From Falsochrobactrum tianjinense (GTDB lineage Bacteria; Pseudomonadota; Alphaproteobacteria; Rhizobiales; Rhizobiaceae), in the NCBI RefSeq assembly GCF_019100495.1, contig NZ_JAHRVA010000002.1, positions 62,001-126,000 of the forward strand: a DNA stretch of 64,000 nt. The letters are read 5' to 3'. Positions 43,268 to 53,808 of this stretch are shown piece after piece. Both the position numbers and the translations under genes were made by a program. Under the pieces are notes generated by a model. It searched no databases and was not told where the DNA came from. It was given only the letters and a program-made list of their open reading frames with translations. The number at the start of each line of letters is the position of its first letter. Positions within the stretch are counted from its first letter, which is position 1.

Positions 43268-44500
43268 ATGAATGATGCCAGTATAATCAAGCCGGGGGAC
43301 GAAGCAGATGTGCAGGATGCCGTGCAATGGGCGCTTGCCAAAGGCGCGCCGCTCGAAATCATCGGCCACGGCACCAAACGCGGTATAGGCAATCAGGTTG
43401 TGGCAAGCCATGTGCTTGATCTCTCCAGCCTCAGCGGCGTGACGCTTTACGAGCCGGATGAACTGGTGCTTTCGGCCAGAGCGGGAACGCCGCTTGCGGA
43501 AATCGAGCAATTGCTTTCCGATAATGGCCAGTGTTTTCATTTTGAGCCGATGGATTACGGGCCGCTGCTTTCAGGCGAGGCGGGACGCGGCACGATTGCA
43601 GGCGTCCTGGCTGCAAATCTTTCCGGTCCGCGCCGCATCAAGGCGGGAGCGGCACGCGATCATGTGCTTGGTGTGCGTGTGGTTTCCGGGCGCGGAGAGT
43701 TTTTCAAATCCGGCGGGCGCGTGGTCAAGAACGTCACCGGCTACGATCTTTCCAAAGGCATGGCGAATTCCTGGGGTACGCTTGGCGCTGCAACCGAAAT
43801 CACTTTCAAGGTCTTGCCTGCCTTTGAAACAGTCGCCACGCTCGCCCTGCGCGGCCTCGACGATGAAGCGGCAGCGCGGGCAATGGCGATGGCGATGGGC
43901 GCGCGCGAGGAAGTGGCGTCCGCAGCCCATCTGCCGCCAAGCGTGGCGTGGCGTTTTCTCGACGGCAAGCTGGGCGGCGAGGCCGCGACGATCTTCCGGA
44001 TTGAAGGCTTTGCACCATCCGTCAAGCATCGGATGGCACAGTTGCAAACCCGGTTTGGTCGTGCTGGCGCAATCGATATACTTGACGAAACACAATCACG
44101 GCAGCTTTGGCGCGAGGTGCGCGACGTGCTTCCTTTCGTCAAAAAGGGCGACCAGCGCGTGGTCTGGCGCGTATCGATGGCTCCGATGCAGGGCTGGCGC
44201 ATGGTGGATGAATTTCGCCGCCATGCCGGGGTGGACGCCTATTATGACTGGCAGGGCGGGCTGATCTGGCTGCGGATGGAAGCCGAGCCGGAGGCGCAGA
44301 TATTGCGTGCGCTGATTGCCAGATATGGCGGCGGACATGCGACTTTGGTGCGCGCACCGGAGAGTTTGCGCGCAAGCACAGATGTATTCGAGCCGCAAGA
44401 ACCGGCCCTTGCTGCCCTTTCGCAGCGGCTCAAGCAGCAATTCGACCCGGAAAATATTCTTAATCCGGGACGCATGTATAAATATCCGGCTGGAGCGTAA
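43268..44500 (+). CDS. glcE: Glycolate oxidase subunit GlcE
   Basis: A 410-residue FAD-binding subunit homologous to GlcD's first half. It has the PLEIIGHGTKRGIGNQ segment (about residues 30-45), GTIAGVLAANLSGPRRIKAG and GGRVVKNVTGYDLSKGMA. With GlcD and GlcF it forms the membrane-associated glycolate oxidase. The ATG at 43268 is two bases past the glcD stop; TTG 43262 is a possible but weaker start. glcF follows three bases after its stop. Confidence 0.92.
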   Translation: MNDASIIKPGDEADVQDAVQWALAKGAPLEIIGHGTKRGIGNQVVASHVLDLSSLSGVTLYEPDELVLSARAGTPLAEIEQLLSDNGQCFHFEPMDYGPLLSGEAGRGTIAGVLAANLSGPRRIKAGAARDHVLGVRVVSGRGEFFKSGGRVVKNVTGYDLSKGMANSWGTLGAATEITFKVLPAFETVATLALRGLDDEAAARAMAMAMGAREEVASAAHLPPSVAWRFLDGKLGGEAATIFRIEGFAPSVKHRMAQLQTRFGRAGAIDILDETQSRQLWREVRDVLPFVKKGDQRVVWRVSMAPMQGWRMVDEFRRHAGVDAYYDWQGGLIWLRMEAEPEAQILRALIARYGGGHATLVRAPESLRASTDVFEPQEPALAALSQRLKQQFDPENILNPGRMYKYPAGA

Positions 44501-44503
44501 ATC

Positions 44504-45811
44504 ATGCAAACCAATTTCAGCCCCGAACAATTGCTCGATCCCGGCGTCAATGAAGCCGAGAAAATCCTGCGCAAATGCGTGCATTGCGGCTTTTGCACCG
44601 CGACCTGCCCGACCTATGTGACGCTTGGTAATGAACTCGACAGCCCGCGCGGGCGCATCTACCTCATCAAGGATATGCTGGAAAATGGGCGCCCGGCGGA
44701 TGAGGAAGTCGTCCGTCATGTCGATCGCTGCCTGTCTTGCCTTTCCTGCATGACGACATGCCCTTCCGGCGTCAATTACATGCACCTGATCGACCATGCG
44801 CGCGTCCATATCGAAAGGACCTATAAGCGTCCTTTCATGGATCGCTTCCTGCGCGCCGTTCTTGCGCGGGTACTGCCCTATCCGGCGCGCTTTCGCGCGG
44901 CTTTGAAAATGGCAAAGCTCGGACGTCCGCTGGCGCCGCTGTTTCGCAAAAACGACAGGCTGAAGCCGGTTGCGGCCATGCTCGAACTGGCACCGCGCCA
45001 TCTGCCTGCGTGCGAGGAGATTGCAGCCGAAAAAACCTCCGCCACCGGCACACGCGGACGGGTGGCCATGCTCAATGGTTGTGTGCAGCCAGTTCTCAAT
45101 CCCGGCATCAATGCTGCCGCAATGCGTCTGCTCAATCGCCTTGGCATTGAGGTGATAATACCCCGAAATGAAGGTTGCTGCGGCTCGCTGGTGCATCATA
45201 TGGGCCGTGAGGAACGCGCGCTTGAACAGGCACGGCACAATGTCGATCTTTGGACCCGCGAGATCGAAGCGGGCGGGCTTGATGCGATCATTGTCACTGC
45301 GTCGGGCTGCGGCACCACCATCAAGGATTATGGCTTTATGCTGCGCCTCGATCCCGCTTATACATCCAAGGCGGCGCGAGTTTCAGCGCTTGCCAAAGAT
45401 GTAACCGAATATCTGGCTTCCATCGAAATGCCCGAACCGCAACAGCAAGCCGGGTTGACGGTGGCCTATCATTCCGCCTGTTCGATGCAGCATGGCCAAA
45501 AGATCACGCGCCAGCCCAAAGAGCTGCTCACGCGCGCGGGCTTTACGGTTCGCGAACCGCTGGAAGGGCATTTATGCTGCGGCTCGGCGGGAACCTATAA
45601 TATCATGCAATCCGATATTGCTGTGACGCTACGCGACCGCAAGGCGAAGAATATCGAGGCCACGGGGGCCGATCTGATTGCAACCGGCAATATTGGCTGC
45701 ATGACGCAGATTGCAGCAGGCAGCAGATTACCTATCGTTCATACGGTCGAACTGATCGACTGGGCCTATGGCGGGCCGAAGCCCGCCGCCCTGTCTGGCA
45801 TCGGGCAGTAA
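44504..45811 (+). CDS. glcF: Glycolate oxidase iron-sulfur subunit GlcF
   Basis: A 435-residue iron-sulfur protein. Two cysteine clusters CVHCGFCTATCPTY (about residues 26-39) and CLSCLSCMTTCPSG (about 77-90) bind [4Fe-4S] centres, and two CCG domains follow (EGCCGSLVHHMG and LCCGSAGTYNIM). It passes electrons from GlcDE toward the quinone pool. The start overlaps closely with the glcE end. It ends 8 bases before the convergent aldo/keto reductase. Confidence 0.94.
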   Translation: MQTNFSPEQLLDPGVNEAEKILRKCVHCGFCTATCPTYVTLGNELDSPRGRIYLIKDMLENGRPADEEVVRHVDRCLSCLSCMTTCPSGVNYMHLIDHARVHIERTYKRPFMDRFLRAVLARVLPYPARFRAALKMAKLGRPLAPLFRKNDRLKPVAAMLELAPRHLPACEEIAAEKTSATGTRGRVAMLNGCVQPVLNPGINAAAMRLLNRLGIEVIIPRNEGCCGSLVHHMGREERALEQARHNVDLWTREIEAGGLDAIIVTASGCGTTIKDYGFMLRLDPAYTSKAARVSALAKDVTEYLASIEMPEPQQQAGLTVAYHSACSMQHGQKITRQPKELLTRAGFTVREPLEGHLCCGSAGTYNIMQSDIAVTLRDRKAKNIEATGADLIATGNIGCMTQIAAGSRLPIVHTVELIDWAYGGPKPAALSGIGQ

Positions 45812-45819
45812 CAGAGACG

Positions 45820-46647
45820 TCACAGGGCGACAATGGTCGGGTTGCGCCCGATACGCCCATCGGCGCGGTCGAGTTCGGTGATCGCGTCGTGATCCGTGCC
45901 GTTGAGATGGAAGTCGAAAATCTCAAAATTTTCCCGGATACGGGATGGGGTCACGGATTTCGGAATAACGATATTTCCCGTCTCGATATGCCAGCGCAGG
46001 ATGACTTGCGCCACGGATTTTCCATGCGCGCTGGCGATGGCTTTCAGCGTCTCGTTTTCCATCAGGGTGCCCTGACCGAGCGGGCTCCAGGCTTCGGTTG
46101 CGATATTATGCTTGCTATGAAACAGGCGCAGCTCATCCTGCTGGAATTGCGGATGCAATTCGATCTGGTTTATGGCGGGCGGGACGTCGCTTTCCTTGAG
46201 GATGCGTTCCAGATCGGCGGTACGGAAATTCGACAGACCGATGGACTTAGCCCGGCCTTCTTCTTTGATCCGCGTAAAAGCGCGCCATGCCTCCATGAAC
46301 AAATCTTTGGAAGGCATGGGCCAATGGATCAGATAGAGATCGACATAATCGGTTCCGAGCCTTTTCAGACTGGCGTCGAAGGCTTTGAGGGTCGTTTCAT
46401 AGCCCTGTTCGCTGTTCCAGAGTTTGGTTGTGAGGTAGATGTCGCCGCGCGCAATATCCGATTCGCGAATCCCCTTGCCCACGCCTTCCTCATTGCCGTA
46501 AATGGCTGCGGTATCGATGTGGCGATAGCCGGTATTCAATGCTTCGCTAACTGCGACCGCAGCGTCATCATTGCTGATTTTCCAAACACCGTAACCGAGC
46601 TGTGGAATGCGATTGCCGTCGTTGAGTTTTACTGCCGGTACGGTCAT
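45820..46647 (-). CDS. Aldo/keto reductase (2,5-diketo-D-gluconate reductase-like)
   Basis: A 275-residue AKR with a TIM barrel: GYRHIDTAAIYGNEEGVGKG (about residues 40-59), DYVDLYLIHWPMP (about 104-116) and the NADPH-binding VIPKSVTPSRIREN (about 228-241). The catalytic Asp, Tyr, Lys and His are all present. It reduces sugar aldehydes, diketogluconate or methylglyoxal-like carbonyls; the substrate is not clear. The ATG at 46647 has GGAAGGA upstream. It is a single gene on its strand between glcF and the L,D-transpeptidase. Confidence 0.87.
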   Translation of the reverse strand: MTVPAVKLNDGNRIPQLGYGVWKISNDDAAVAVSEALNTGYRHIDTAAIYGNEEGVGKGIRESDIARGDIYLTTKLWNSEQGYETTLKAFDASLKRLGTDYVDLYLIHWPMPSKDLFMEAWRAFTRIKEEGRAKSIGLSNFRTADLERILKESDVPPAINQIELHPQFQQDELRLFHSKHNIATEAWSPLGQGTLMENETLKAIASAHGKSVAQVILRWHIETGNIVIPKSVTPSRIRENFEIFDFHLNGTDHDAITELDRADGRIGRNPTIVAL

Positions 46648-46772
46648 GTTCTGTCCTTCCCTCATATATTATGCCGTTCTGTCGGCAGCATAGGGGTGTT
46701 CGCAAAAAAAGGAAAAGCTCTTTCGGCAGCTTTGCCAGGTTAGAATGTTCTTCCATAAAGCTGGCACCAAAA

Positions 46773-46802
46773 AGCCGTCATTATCACATGATAATAACGG
46801 CT
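46773..46802 (-). terminator. Terminator downstream of L,D-transpeptidase
   Basis: AGCCGTCATTATCA (46773-46786) and TGATAATAACGGCT (46789-46802) pair at 13 of 14 positions. On the minus strand the stem is followed by TTTTT, a classic intrinsic terminator 27 bases beyond the transpeptidase stop. Confidence 0.85.
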
Positions 46803-46828
46803 CATTGATTGCAGTTATATGAAAAATA

Positions 46829-47602
46829 TCAGCGCACGACTACGCGCGCGCCGACAGGAACCCGATTGTAAAGATCGGTGACATCTTCATTGCGCATTCG
46901 GAAACACCCCGAAGACATTGCCTTGCCGATGGTCCAGGGCTGGTTGGTACCATGTATCCGGTAAAGCGTGGAGCCGAGATAAAGTGCGCGTGCGCCTAGT
47001 GGATTGTTGATGCCGCCCTTCATTTGCGCAGGCAGGATACGGCCCTTTTTGCGTTCGCGCTGGATCATGGCTCTGGGCGGCGTCCAGGTTGGCCATTCCG
47101 CCTTGCGACTGACGCGCTGAGTGCCTTTCCAGCCAAAGCCCTGTTTGCCCACGCCCACGCCATAACGCCGCGCCTTGCCATTGGCCCCGACCAGATAGAG
47201 AAAGCGCTTGCCGGTATCGATAATGATCGTGCCGGGCTTTTCCGAGCCGGGATAAGTAACTGTTTGGGGCAGATAGACGGGGTCCATCTGCAGCTGCTTC
47301 TTGCGTGTTACTTTGACGGGATTGGCGGCCGGACGCTGCTGGCTGACATTCTGGTAGCGCGCTTTCGGTTGCTGTTTTTGCCGCAATATCTTGGATTTTT
47401 GCACCGTTGCCGGTTTGATCTGCGGGGCGATCCGGCTCGCCGCGCCCTGCAATTGCGCGATCCATGGGGCCGAAACATCCCGGCTAAGATAAATGGGTGG
47501 TGGAGTGGCGTAACGATCATTGGCGAATGCCATTCCCGTATTCACGACGGATACGGCAATTGCCGCAAGCGATCCTATCAAAAGAAGATGACGTGGTTTC
47601 AT
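46829..47602 (-). CDS. L,D-transpeptidase (YkuD domain), periplasmic
   Basis: A 257-residue secreted enzyme. A signal peptide (LLLIGSLAAIAVSVVNTGMA, residues ~6-25) precedes a proline- and glutamine-rich linker and a YkuD catalytic domain with HGTNQPWTIGKAMSSGCFRM (about residues 220-239), which holds the catalytic cysteine. It forms 3-3 cross-links in peptidoglycan or anchors outer-membrane proteins to it. The start at 47602 is chosen from the signal peptide; the frame is open to 47701 but that part is not signal-like. Confidence 0.9.
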   Translation of the reverse strand: MKPRHLLLIGSLAAIAVSVVNTGMAFANDRYATPPPIYLSRDVSAPWIAQLQGAASRIAPQIKPATVQKSKILRQKQQPKARYQNVSQQRPAANPVKVTRKKQLQMDPVYLPQTVTYPGSEKPGTIIIDTGKRFLYLVGANGKARRYGVGVGKQGFGWKGTQRVSRKAEWPTWTPPRAMIQRERKKGRILPAQMKGGINNPLGARALYLGSTLYRIHGTNQPWTIGKAMSSGCFRMRNEDVTDLYNRVPVGARVVVR

Positions 47603-47840
47603 GTGCCCGATCAGTCTCTCTCGCACTTGGCATTGGCGCTGGTGCGGTTTCCTTTGGCCTCTCCTGGCGCGATACGTCAGGAGAGCAGCCTCGAAATTCA
47701 TGTGGACATTGTGGGGAGCAATAGAATCATAAAGGTAAATATTGGCGGGACGTTTGTTGCCATCTTATGCAAATTACAGTTGTGGTTAGCGGCCCGTTGC
47801 GCGACATGATTAAAATTGGATGAAGGTTCGGAGAGTGAAA

Positions 47841-48488
47841 ATGAACGAATTGATGTCTGAAACAACCGGATTAGTCCGCGATGCGGATGGTACGGTGCGC
47901 TGTTTCTGGTCCGGCAACCTGCCTGATTATGTCGCCTATCACGATCAGGAATGGGGCGTACCGGTTGCTGACGACCAGCGTCTTTTCGAGAAAATATGCC
48001 TTGAAGGGTTTCAGTCCGGCCTGTCCTGGCTGACGATACTGCGCAAGCGCGAAAATTTCCGCGCCGCTTTCGATGGTTTCGATTTTCGTCGCGTCGCGCT
48101 TTACGATGAAAAGGACGTCGAGCGCCTGCTTGGTGACAAAGGCATTGTGCGCCATCGCGGCAAGATAGAATCCACTATCAACAATGCCCGGCGCGCTATT
48201 GAACTGGTCGGCGAAAAGGGGTCGCTTGCCGCCTATTTCTGGTCGTTTGAGCCGAAGGCGGAAGAACGCCCGACCATTGTCGATTATCCGACGCTGGCCG
48301 CTAATCCGAAAACCGACATATCGACGCGCATTTCCAAAGACCTCAAGAAACGCGGCTGGTCATTTGTAGGGCCGACAACTGTTTATGCCTTCATGCAGGC
48401 GATGGGGATGGTGAACGACCATATCGAAGGCTGCCATTGCCGCGCGCATATTGAGAAGCTACGCCAGTCCTTTTTGCGGCCCGGCTAA
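47841..48488 (+). CDS. tag: DNA-3-methyladenine glycosylase I
   Basis: A 215-residue DNA repair glycosylase that removes 3-methyladenine. The zinc-site cysteine and histidine pattern is present: CFWSG and YHDQEWGVP near the N-terminus (about residues 21-44) and HIEGCHCRAH near the C-terminus (about 194-203). The helix-hairpin-helix core GFQSGLSWLTILRKRENFR is also typical. The ATG at 47841 is preferred over the upstream start at 47820. It lies alone, divergent from the L,D-transpeptidase. Confidence 0.93.
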   Translation: MNELMSETTGLVRDADGTVRCFWSGNLPDYVAYHDQEWGVPVADDQRLFEKICLEGFQSGLSWLTILRKRENFRAAFDGFDFRRVALYDEKDVERLLGDKGIVRHRGKIESTINNARRAIELVGEKGSLAAYFWSFEPKAEERPTIVDYPTLAANPKTDISTRISKDLKKRGWSFVGPTTVYAFMQAMGMVNDHIEGCHCRAHIEKLRQSFLRPG

Positions 48489-48582
48489 GCACATCGCGTT
48501 TGCTTCATACCCCGCACTTGCCGCACCGGGTTTGATGCGTTAGGAAACCGGCAACGGATCTGCTGGATACCTCCGGCGTAAC

Positions 48583-50121
48583 ATGAACAAAATCAGTGAT
48601 CAGGCAGGAAAAATGGCCGATAAAGCGGACAGGATGAAGGCGCGGTTGCCGCGCGGGTTTGTCGATCGGGCGCCGGACGATCTGCGCGCCACAGAAAAGA
48701 TGATGGCGACCATCCGCGAAGTCTATGACCTTTATGGTTTTGAGCCGGTAGAAACGCCGCTGGTCGAATATACCGACGCGCTGGGAAAGTTCCTGCCGGA
48801 TCAGGACCGCCCCAATGAAGGGGTTTTCTCGTTTCAGGACGATGATGAGCAATGGTTGTCGCTGCGTTACGACCTGACGGCGCCGCTCGCCCGTTATGTT
48901 GCGGAAAACTACGAAAGCCTGCCCAAACCCTATCGCAGCTATCGCAGCGGCTGGGTGTTCCGCAACGAAAAGCCCGGTCCGGGCCGTTTCCGCCAGTTCA
49001 TGCAGTTCGACGCCGATACGGTCGGCGCGCCCAATGTTTCAGCGGATGCCGAAATGTGCATGATGATGGCCGATACGCTGGAACGACTAGGCATAAAGCG
49101 CGGCGATTATGTGATCCGTGTCAATAATCGCAAGGTGCTCGACGGAGTTCTCGATGCCATCGGCCTTGATGGCGAAGGCAATGCCGCCAGCCGCCTCAAT
49201 GTGCTGCGTGGCATCGACAAGCTGGACAAGTTCGGCCCCGAAGGCGTGCGCCTGCTGCTGGGCAAAGGCCGTCTTGACGAGAGTGGCGATTTCACCAAGG
49301 GCGCGCAATTGCCGGAAGCGGCAATCGAGAAGGTTCTGGCCTTCACCGCTGCCGGTGGCGCGACGGGGGCTGAAACGATCGCCAATCTGCAAGCTGTCGT
49401 CGCAGGCAATGTGAAGGGCGAGCAGGGCGTGACGGAGCTCGCTGGCATGCAGGCGCTGTTCAGCGCAGGCGGCTATGAAAGCCGCGTGAAGATTGATCCT
49501 TCCGTGGTGCGCGGTCTGGAATATTATACCGGCCCGGTTTTTGAAGCCGAATTACTGTTCGATGTCACCAATGAAGACGGGCAGAAAGTCGTGTTCGGCT
49601 CAGTCGGCGGTGGCGGGCGTTATGACGGTCTGGTCTCGCGCTTCCGTGGCGAGGCAGTGCCGGCCACGGGCTTTTCCATCGGCGTCTCACGCCTGATGAC
49701 GGCACTGAAGAATCTCGGCAAGCTGGATGTTTCCGATACAGTTGGCCCGGTTGTCGTGCTGGTCATGGACAAGGATGGGCCAAGTCTTGGCCGCTATCAG
49801 AGAATGGTTTCCAATCTGCGTCAGGCGGGTATTCGCGCGGAAATGTATGTCGGCGGCTCCGGCATGAAGGCGCAGATGAAATATGCCGACCGCCGCAATG
49901 CGCCTTGCGTTGTCATTCAGGGCTCGCAGGAGCGTGAAGCGGGCGAGGTTCAGATCAAGGATCTGATTGAGGGCAAGCGCCTTTCCGCGGAGATCGAAGA
50001 CAATGTGACATGGCGTGAAAGCCGCCCTGCGCAGGTCACGGTGAACGAAGGCGGACTTGTGGATGCTGTTCGAGAAATCCTCGATGCTCAAGCGCGTGAT
50101 CGCGCCCAGCAGGCAAAGTGA
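48583..50121 (+). CDS. hisS: Histidyl-tRNA synthetase
   Basis: A 512-residue class II aminoacyl-tRNA synthetase. Motif 2 ([19 protein letters not shown], about residues 121-139) and the histidine-binding segment [15 protein letters not shown] (about 308-322) are clear, followed by the [10 protein letters not shown] motif and an anticodon-binding C-terminus. It charges tRNA-His and is essential. Its stop is 7 bases before the hisZ start, giving a hisS-hisZ-hisG order. Confidence 0.95.
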   Translation: MNKISDQAGKMADKADRMKARLPRGFVDRAPDDLRATEKMMATIREVYDLYGFEPVETPLVEYTDALGKFLPDQDRPNEGVFSFQDDDEQWLSLRYDLTAPLARYVAENYESLPKPYRSYRSGWVFRNEKPGPGRFRQFMQFDADTVGAPNVSADAEMCMMMADTLERLGIKRGDYVIRVNNRKVLDGVLDAIGLDGEGNAASRLNVLRGIDKLDKFGPEGVRLLLGKGRLDESGDFTKGAQLPEAAIEKVLAFTAAGGATGAETIANLQAVVAGNVKGEQGVTELAGMQALFSAGGYESRVKIDPSVVRGLEYYTGPVFEAELLFDVTNEDGQKVVFGSVGGGGRYDGLVSRFRGEAVPATGFSIGVSRLMTALKNLGKLDVSDTVGPVVVLVMDKDGPSLGRYQRMVSNLRQAGIRAEMYVGGSGMKAQMKYADRRNAPCVVIQGSQEREAGEVQIKDLIEGKRLSAEIEDNVTWRESRPAQVTVNEGGLVDAVREILDAQARDRAQQAK

Positions 50122-50128
50122 CGGGCCA

Positions 50129-51271
50129 ATGATGGGATCAGCTACATTTTCGCTGCGGGAACCTCTTTTCGACACGCTGCGCAGCCAATTCATCGCGAGC
50201 GAAGCGGAACTGGTACATATTCCACTGATCCAGCCTGCCGACCCATTTCTGGATATGGCGGGCGAGGATTTGCGCCGCCGTATTTTCCTGACGGAAAACG
50301 AGAATGGTGACAGCCTTTGTCTGCGTCCGGAATTCACCATTCCGGTTTGTCGCAATCATATTGCGCTCAATGCCTCCACACCAAAACGCTATGCTTATAT
50401 TGGCGAAGTGTTTCGCCAGCGTCGTGACGGAGCGGCGGAGTTTTTGCAAGCGGGCATCGAAGATCTTGGCACGGCTGATGAGGCGGCATCCGACGCGCGC
50501 TCCATCGCCGATGCGTTGGCCTGCGTGAAGGCCGCTGCGCCGGGTTCGCAGCTCGAAATCGTTCTGGGCGACCAGTCGGTTTTTGCAGGCATGCTCAAGG
50601 CGCTCGGCTTGCCACAGGGGTGGCGCAAGAAACTGCTGCGGGCATTTGGCGACGCGCATTCGATGGAAGCAGCGTTTGCCGAACTGACCGGAGAGCAGCG
50701 TAGCGATCCGTTGCCCGAAACGCTCGCTCCGCTTGTAGCGCAGGGTGACGAGGAGGAACTGGCGCTCATGCTTGAGGCGGAAATGCTGGAAGCGGGTATT
50801 TCACCGGGGGCAGGGCGCACGCCCGCTGAAATTGCCCGCCGCCTGATCGAAAAGGAAGATCTGGCGACTACGCGCTTCCCATCGACGGCGCTTGATGCAT
50901 TGAAGCGTTTCCTTGCGATTCGGGTTTCGCTCGATACGGCGGCCATCACCATGCGGGCTTTTGCAGCCGATAATGCGCTTGATCTCAGCGCAGTTTTGCA
51001 GAAATTTGAAGACCGGACGGATGCAATTGCCGCCGCAGGCATCGCAATCGAAGATATCGTCTACAAAGCGTCTTTTGGTCGACCGCTCGATTATTATACC
51101 GGGCTGGTCTATGAAATCCGGCAGGCGGGAGCGGAAGCCGAAACCGTGCTGGCTGGTGGTGGCCGTTATGACCGCCTGCTTACCATGCTGGGCGCCTCCG
51201 ACAATATTCCGGGCGTGGGCTTTTCCATCTGGCTCGACCGGCTTGGTGCGCTGGCGGGAGAACGATCATGA
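50129..51271 (+). CDS. hisZ: ATP phosphoribosyltransferase regulatory subunit
   Basis: A 380-residue paralogue of HisS that lost synthetase activity and serves as the regulatory subunit for short HisG. HisS-like features remain: [34 protein letters not shown], and [17 protein letters not shown]. The start is ATG 50129 or 50132. It ends overlapping hisG (ATGA). The presence of HisZ explains why HisG here is only 231 residues. Confidence 0.93.
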   Translation: MMGSATFSLREPLFDTLRSQFIASEAELVHIPLIQPADPFLDMAGEDLRRRIFLTENENGDSLCLRPEFTIPVCRNHIALNASTPKRYAYIGEVFRQRRDGAAEFLQAGIEDLGTADEAASDARSIADALACVKAAAPGSQLEIVLGDQSVFAGMLKALGLPQGWRKKLLRAFGDAHSMEAAFAELTGEQRSDPLPETLAPLVAQGDEEELALMLEAEMLEAGISPGAGRTPAEIARRLIEKEDLATTRFPSTALDALKRFLAIRVSLDTAAITMRAFAADNALDLSAVLQKFEDRTDAIAAAGIAIEDIVYKASFGRPLDYYTGLVYEIRQAGAEAETVLAGGGRYDRLLTMLGASDNIPGVGFSIWLDRLGALAGERS

Positions 51272-51963
51272 GCGTGACACTGGCGTTGCCATCCAAGGGG
51301 CGGCTTAAGGCACAGACACTCGCTGTGCTGGAAAAGGCTGGATATAAGGTCGTCCTCCCCGATGACGAGCGCAATTACCGCGCCCGGATCGAGGGCGATA
51401 ACGATCTCGATATTCTTTTCCTTTCAGCCTCCGAAATAGCACGCGAACTTGGTTATGGCGGCATTGATCTTGGCGTAACGGGCGAAGATCTCGTGCGCGA
51501 AACCCTGTCTCATGCTGACGAGCGCGTTACCATTGAAGCGGAACTGGGTTTTGGCCATGCCGATGTGGTGGTGGCCGTACCAGAAGTCTGGCGCGACGTC
51601 ACGACCATGGCCGACCTTGACGATGTGGCGGCAGATTTCCGCCAGCGCCACGGCCGCCGGTTGCGCATTGCGACCAAATATTGGCGGCTGACGCAGCAGT
51701 TCTTTTCACAAAAACATGGCATTCAGGTCTATCGTATCGTAGAAAGCCTTGGTGCAACTGAAGGCGCGCCTGCGGCCGGTTCCGCCGATATGATTGTCGA
51801 TATCACCTCAACGGGCTCGACCCTGAAGGCAAACCGGCTCAAGGTGCTCGAAGATGGCATTATTCTGCGTTCACAGGCTTGTCTCGTGTCCGCGCGCCGC
51901 AGCCAGATCGACGTGCGCGTACAGGATATTATTGCCCGTATTCGTAATGGGCTGAAAGCCTGA
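51268..51963 (+). CDS. hisG: ATP phosphoribosyltransferase, short form
   Basis: A 231-residue HisG of the short, HisZ-dependent type, catalysing the first step of histidine synthesis from ATP and PRPP. Visible are [20 protein letters not shown] (about residues 4-23), GVTGEDLV and the PRPP-binding [19 protein letters not shown] (about 173-191). It lacks the C-terminal regulatory domain of long HisG, as expected with HisZ. It overlaps hisZ by four bases and is followed by a strong terminator. Confidence 0.95.
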   Translation: MSVTLALPSKGRLKAQTLAVLEKAGYKVVLPDDERNYRARIEGDNDLDILFLSASEIARELGYGGIDLGVTGEDLVRETLSHADERVTIEAELGFGHADVVVAVPEVWRDVTTMADLDDVAADFRQRHGRRLRIATKYWRLTQQFFSQKHGIQVYRIVESLGATEGAPAAGSADMIVDITSTGSTLKANRLKVLEDGIILRSQACLVSARRSQIDVRVQDIIARIRNGLKA

Positions 51964-51985
51964 TCGTTTTCCAGATTTCACAAAA

Positions 51986-52018
51986 AAGCCACGCCTCATA
52001 TGAGACGTGGCTTTTTTT
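51986..52018 (+). terminator. Terminator of hisS-hisZ-hisG
   Basis: AAGCCACGCCTCA pairs with TGAGACGTGGCTT with one mismatch across a minimal loop, followed by a run of seven T (about 52012-52018). It lies 22 bases after the hisG stop. Confidence 0.88.
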
Positions 52019-52117
52019 AAATGCAGAGTGTCATTAGCTACACTTGGCATCAGTCGAGAGCGAATTTGCGTGGGGATAGCGGTCAAGCTAACTATCCCAG
52101 TTGATTTGCGTTTCATT

Positions 52118-52223
52118 TAGAGCGGTTCCTGTTTAAACGGAATCATTGGACCCGCCCTAAGTCTTTGTTTTGTTGCATTGTCCTAACGCAAAACCGTTTC
52201 ACACTTTTGCTGGAAATACTCTA
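52118..52223. repeat. 106-bp imperfect palindromic repeat (Bru-RS-like)
   Basis: The element begins TAGAGCGGTTCCTG and ends GCTGGAAATACTCTA, giving inverted TAGAG/CTCTA ends. Its right arm read in reverse (TTTCCAGCAAAAGTG) recurs at 12251-12284. Size and imperfect palindromy fit the ~103-105-bp Bru-RS intergenic repeats described in Brucella; the assignment is inference. It lies between hisG and the fumC 3' end. Confidence 0.6.
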
Positions 52224-52275
52224 GCTTGGCCGCACTATGAGCTTTTCGATATAGTGTTTATTACGAGTGCGTAAA

Positions 52276-53667
52276 TTACTCTGGAGCAATCATTCGCTCC
52301 GCACGGACCAGTCGGTCATAATCCTCTTCCGAAACCAATCCGCTGTTGAGGGCCTCTTCTCGCAAGGTTGTGCCATTCTTGTGGGCCGTCTTGGCAATCT
52401 TCGCCGCATTATCATATCCGATAACTGGAGCCAGGGCGGTGACAAGCATGAGCGAGCGATCCAGCAAATCTTTGATACGTGCCTCATTTGCTTCGATTCC
52501 TTCGATACAATGATCGGCAAAGGAAACCATGGCGTCGCTCAAAATCCGGATTGATTGCAAGGTATTATAGGCAATGACTGGCTTGAAGACATTCAGTTCG
52601 AAATGGCCCTGACTTGCTGCAACTGTCACTGCCGTATGATTGCCAAAAACCTGCGTGGCGACCATGGTCAGAGCCTCCGCCTGTGTCGGATTCACCTTGC
52701 CGGGCATGATGGAGGAACCGGGTTCGTTTTCCGGCAGCGTTAGTTCACCGAGACCGGATCGGGGGCCGGAACCGAGGAAGCGGATATCGTTAGCAATTTT
52801 GAAGAGGTCGGCGGCCAACGCATTGAGGCTGCCATGGAAATTGGCGATAGCGCCATGACTTGCCAGCGCTTCGAACTTGTTCGGTGCGGTCTTGAAGGCA
52901 AGGCCAGTGATCTCGCTTACGGCCTCGGCAAAGCCGGTATCGAAGCCTTTAGGCGCATTCAGACCGGTGCCGACCGCCGTGCCGCCCTGTGCAAGCAGGA
53001 AAATATCTTCAAGCGCTTGTTCTATGCGACGGCGCGCATATTCAAGCGCTACGCGATAGCCGGAGAATTCCTGTCCGAGCGTGACAGGGGTGGCATCCTG
53101 CGTATGGGTGCGCCCAATCTTGATAATGTCCTTGAAGGATTCTTCTTTGGCTTTGAGGGCTTGTGTGAGCTGCTCCAGTGCCGGATAGAGCCGATTGACT
53201 GTTTCCATCGCGGTGGCGATGTGAATGGCAGTCGGAAAGCTGTCATTGGATGACTGGCTCATATTGACGTGGTCATTTGGATGGACCGGCTTTTTCGAGC
53301 CGCGTTCGCCGCCCAGAAGTTCGATGGCGCGGTTGGAAATGACCTCGTTGGCATTCATGTTTGACTGCGTGCCAGAACCGGTCTGCCAGACGACAAGCGG
53401 AAAATGATCGTCAAGTTTGCTTTCAATAACTTCGGATGCTGCAACCGCGATGACTTGCCCCAGCACTGGATCGAGTCTGCCGAGCGTGACATTGGTTTCC
53501 GCCGCCGCACGCTTTACGATGCCCAATGCATGCACAAGCGGCAAGGGCATGCGCTCGCCACCGATCTTGAAATTTTGCAGCGAGCGCTGCGTCTGTGCGC
53601 CCCAGTAGCGGTCGGCCGCAACCTCAATCGGTCCGAAAGTATCGGTTTCGGTACGCATGGCGGTCAT
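52276..53667 (-). CDS. fumC: Fumarate hydratase, class II
   Basis: A 463-residue iron-free fumarase converting fumarate to malate. The superfamily signature [15 protein letters not shown] (about residues 317-331) is intact, as are the [15 protein letters not shown] (about 98-112) and [19 protein letters not shown] (about 129-147) segments. The start at 53667 (MTAMRTETD) has GGAG 9 bases upstream; ATG 53658 would drop three residues. Cytoplasmic, in the tricarboxylic acid cycle. It lies downstream of a small acidic protein gene. Confidence 0.94.
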   Translation of the reverse strand: MTAMRTETDTFGPIEVAADRYWGAQTQRSLQNFKIGGERMPLPLVHALGIVKRAAAETNVTLGRLDPVLGQVIAVAASEVIESKLDDHFPLVVWQTGSGTQSNMNANEVISNRAIELLGGERGSKKPVHPNDHVNMSQSSNDSFPTAIHIATAMETVNRLYPALEQLTQALKAKEESFKDIIKIGRTHTQDATPVTLGQEFSGYRVALEYARRRIEQALEDIFLLAQGGTAVGTGLNAPKGFDTGFAEAVSEITGLAFKTAPNKFEALASHGAIANFHGSLNALAADLFKIANDIRFLGSGPRSGLGELTLPENEPGSSIMPGKVNPTQAEALTMVATQVFGNHTAVTVAASQGHFELNVFKPVIAYNTLQSIRILSDAMVSFADHCIEGIEANEARIKDLLDRSLMLVTALAPVIGYDNAAKIAKTAHKNGTTLREEALNSGLVSEEDYDRLVRAERMIAPE

Positions 53668-53808
53668 TCTCAATCTCCGGCTCATTTCAGGCAAACATAG
53701 CACATTATCAGACCAACGCAGGGCTTCGCTTGCGACAATTGGTACGATCTTATGATAAAATAGGATTCTGAAAGTCAAATTTAATTGACCAGCATCATTT
53801 CGGAAATA

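Noticed and set aside
44096-45238. A 380-codon open frame on the minus strand
   Set aside because: Antisense to glcE and glcF, whose cysteine clusters and FAD motifs are unambiguous.
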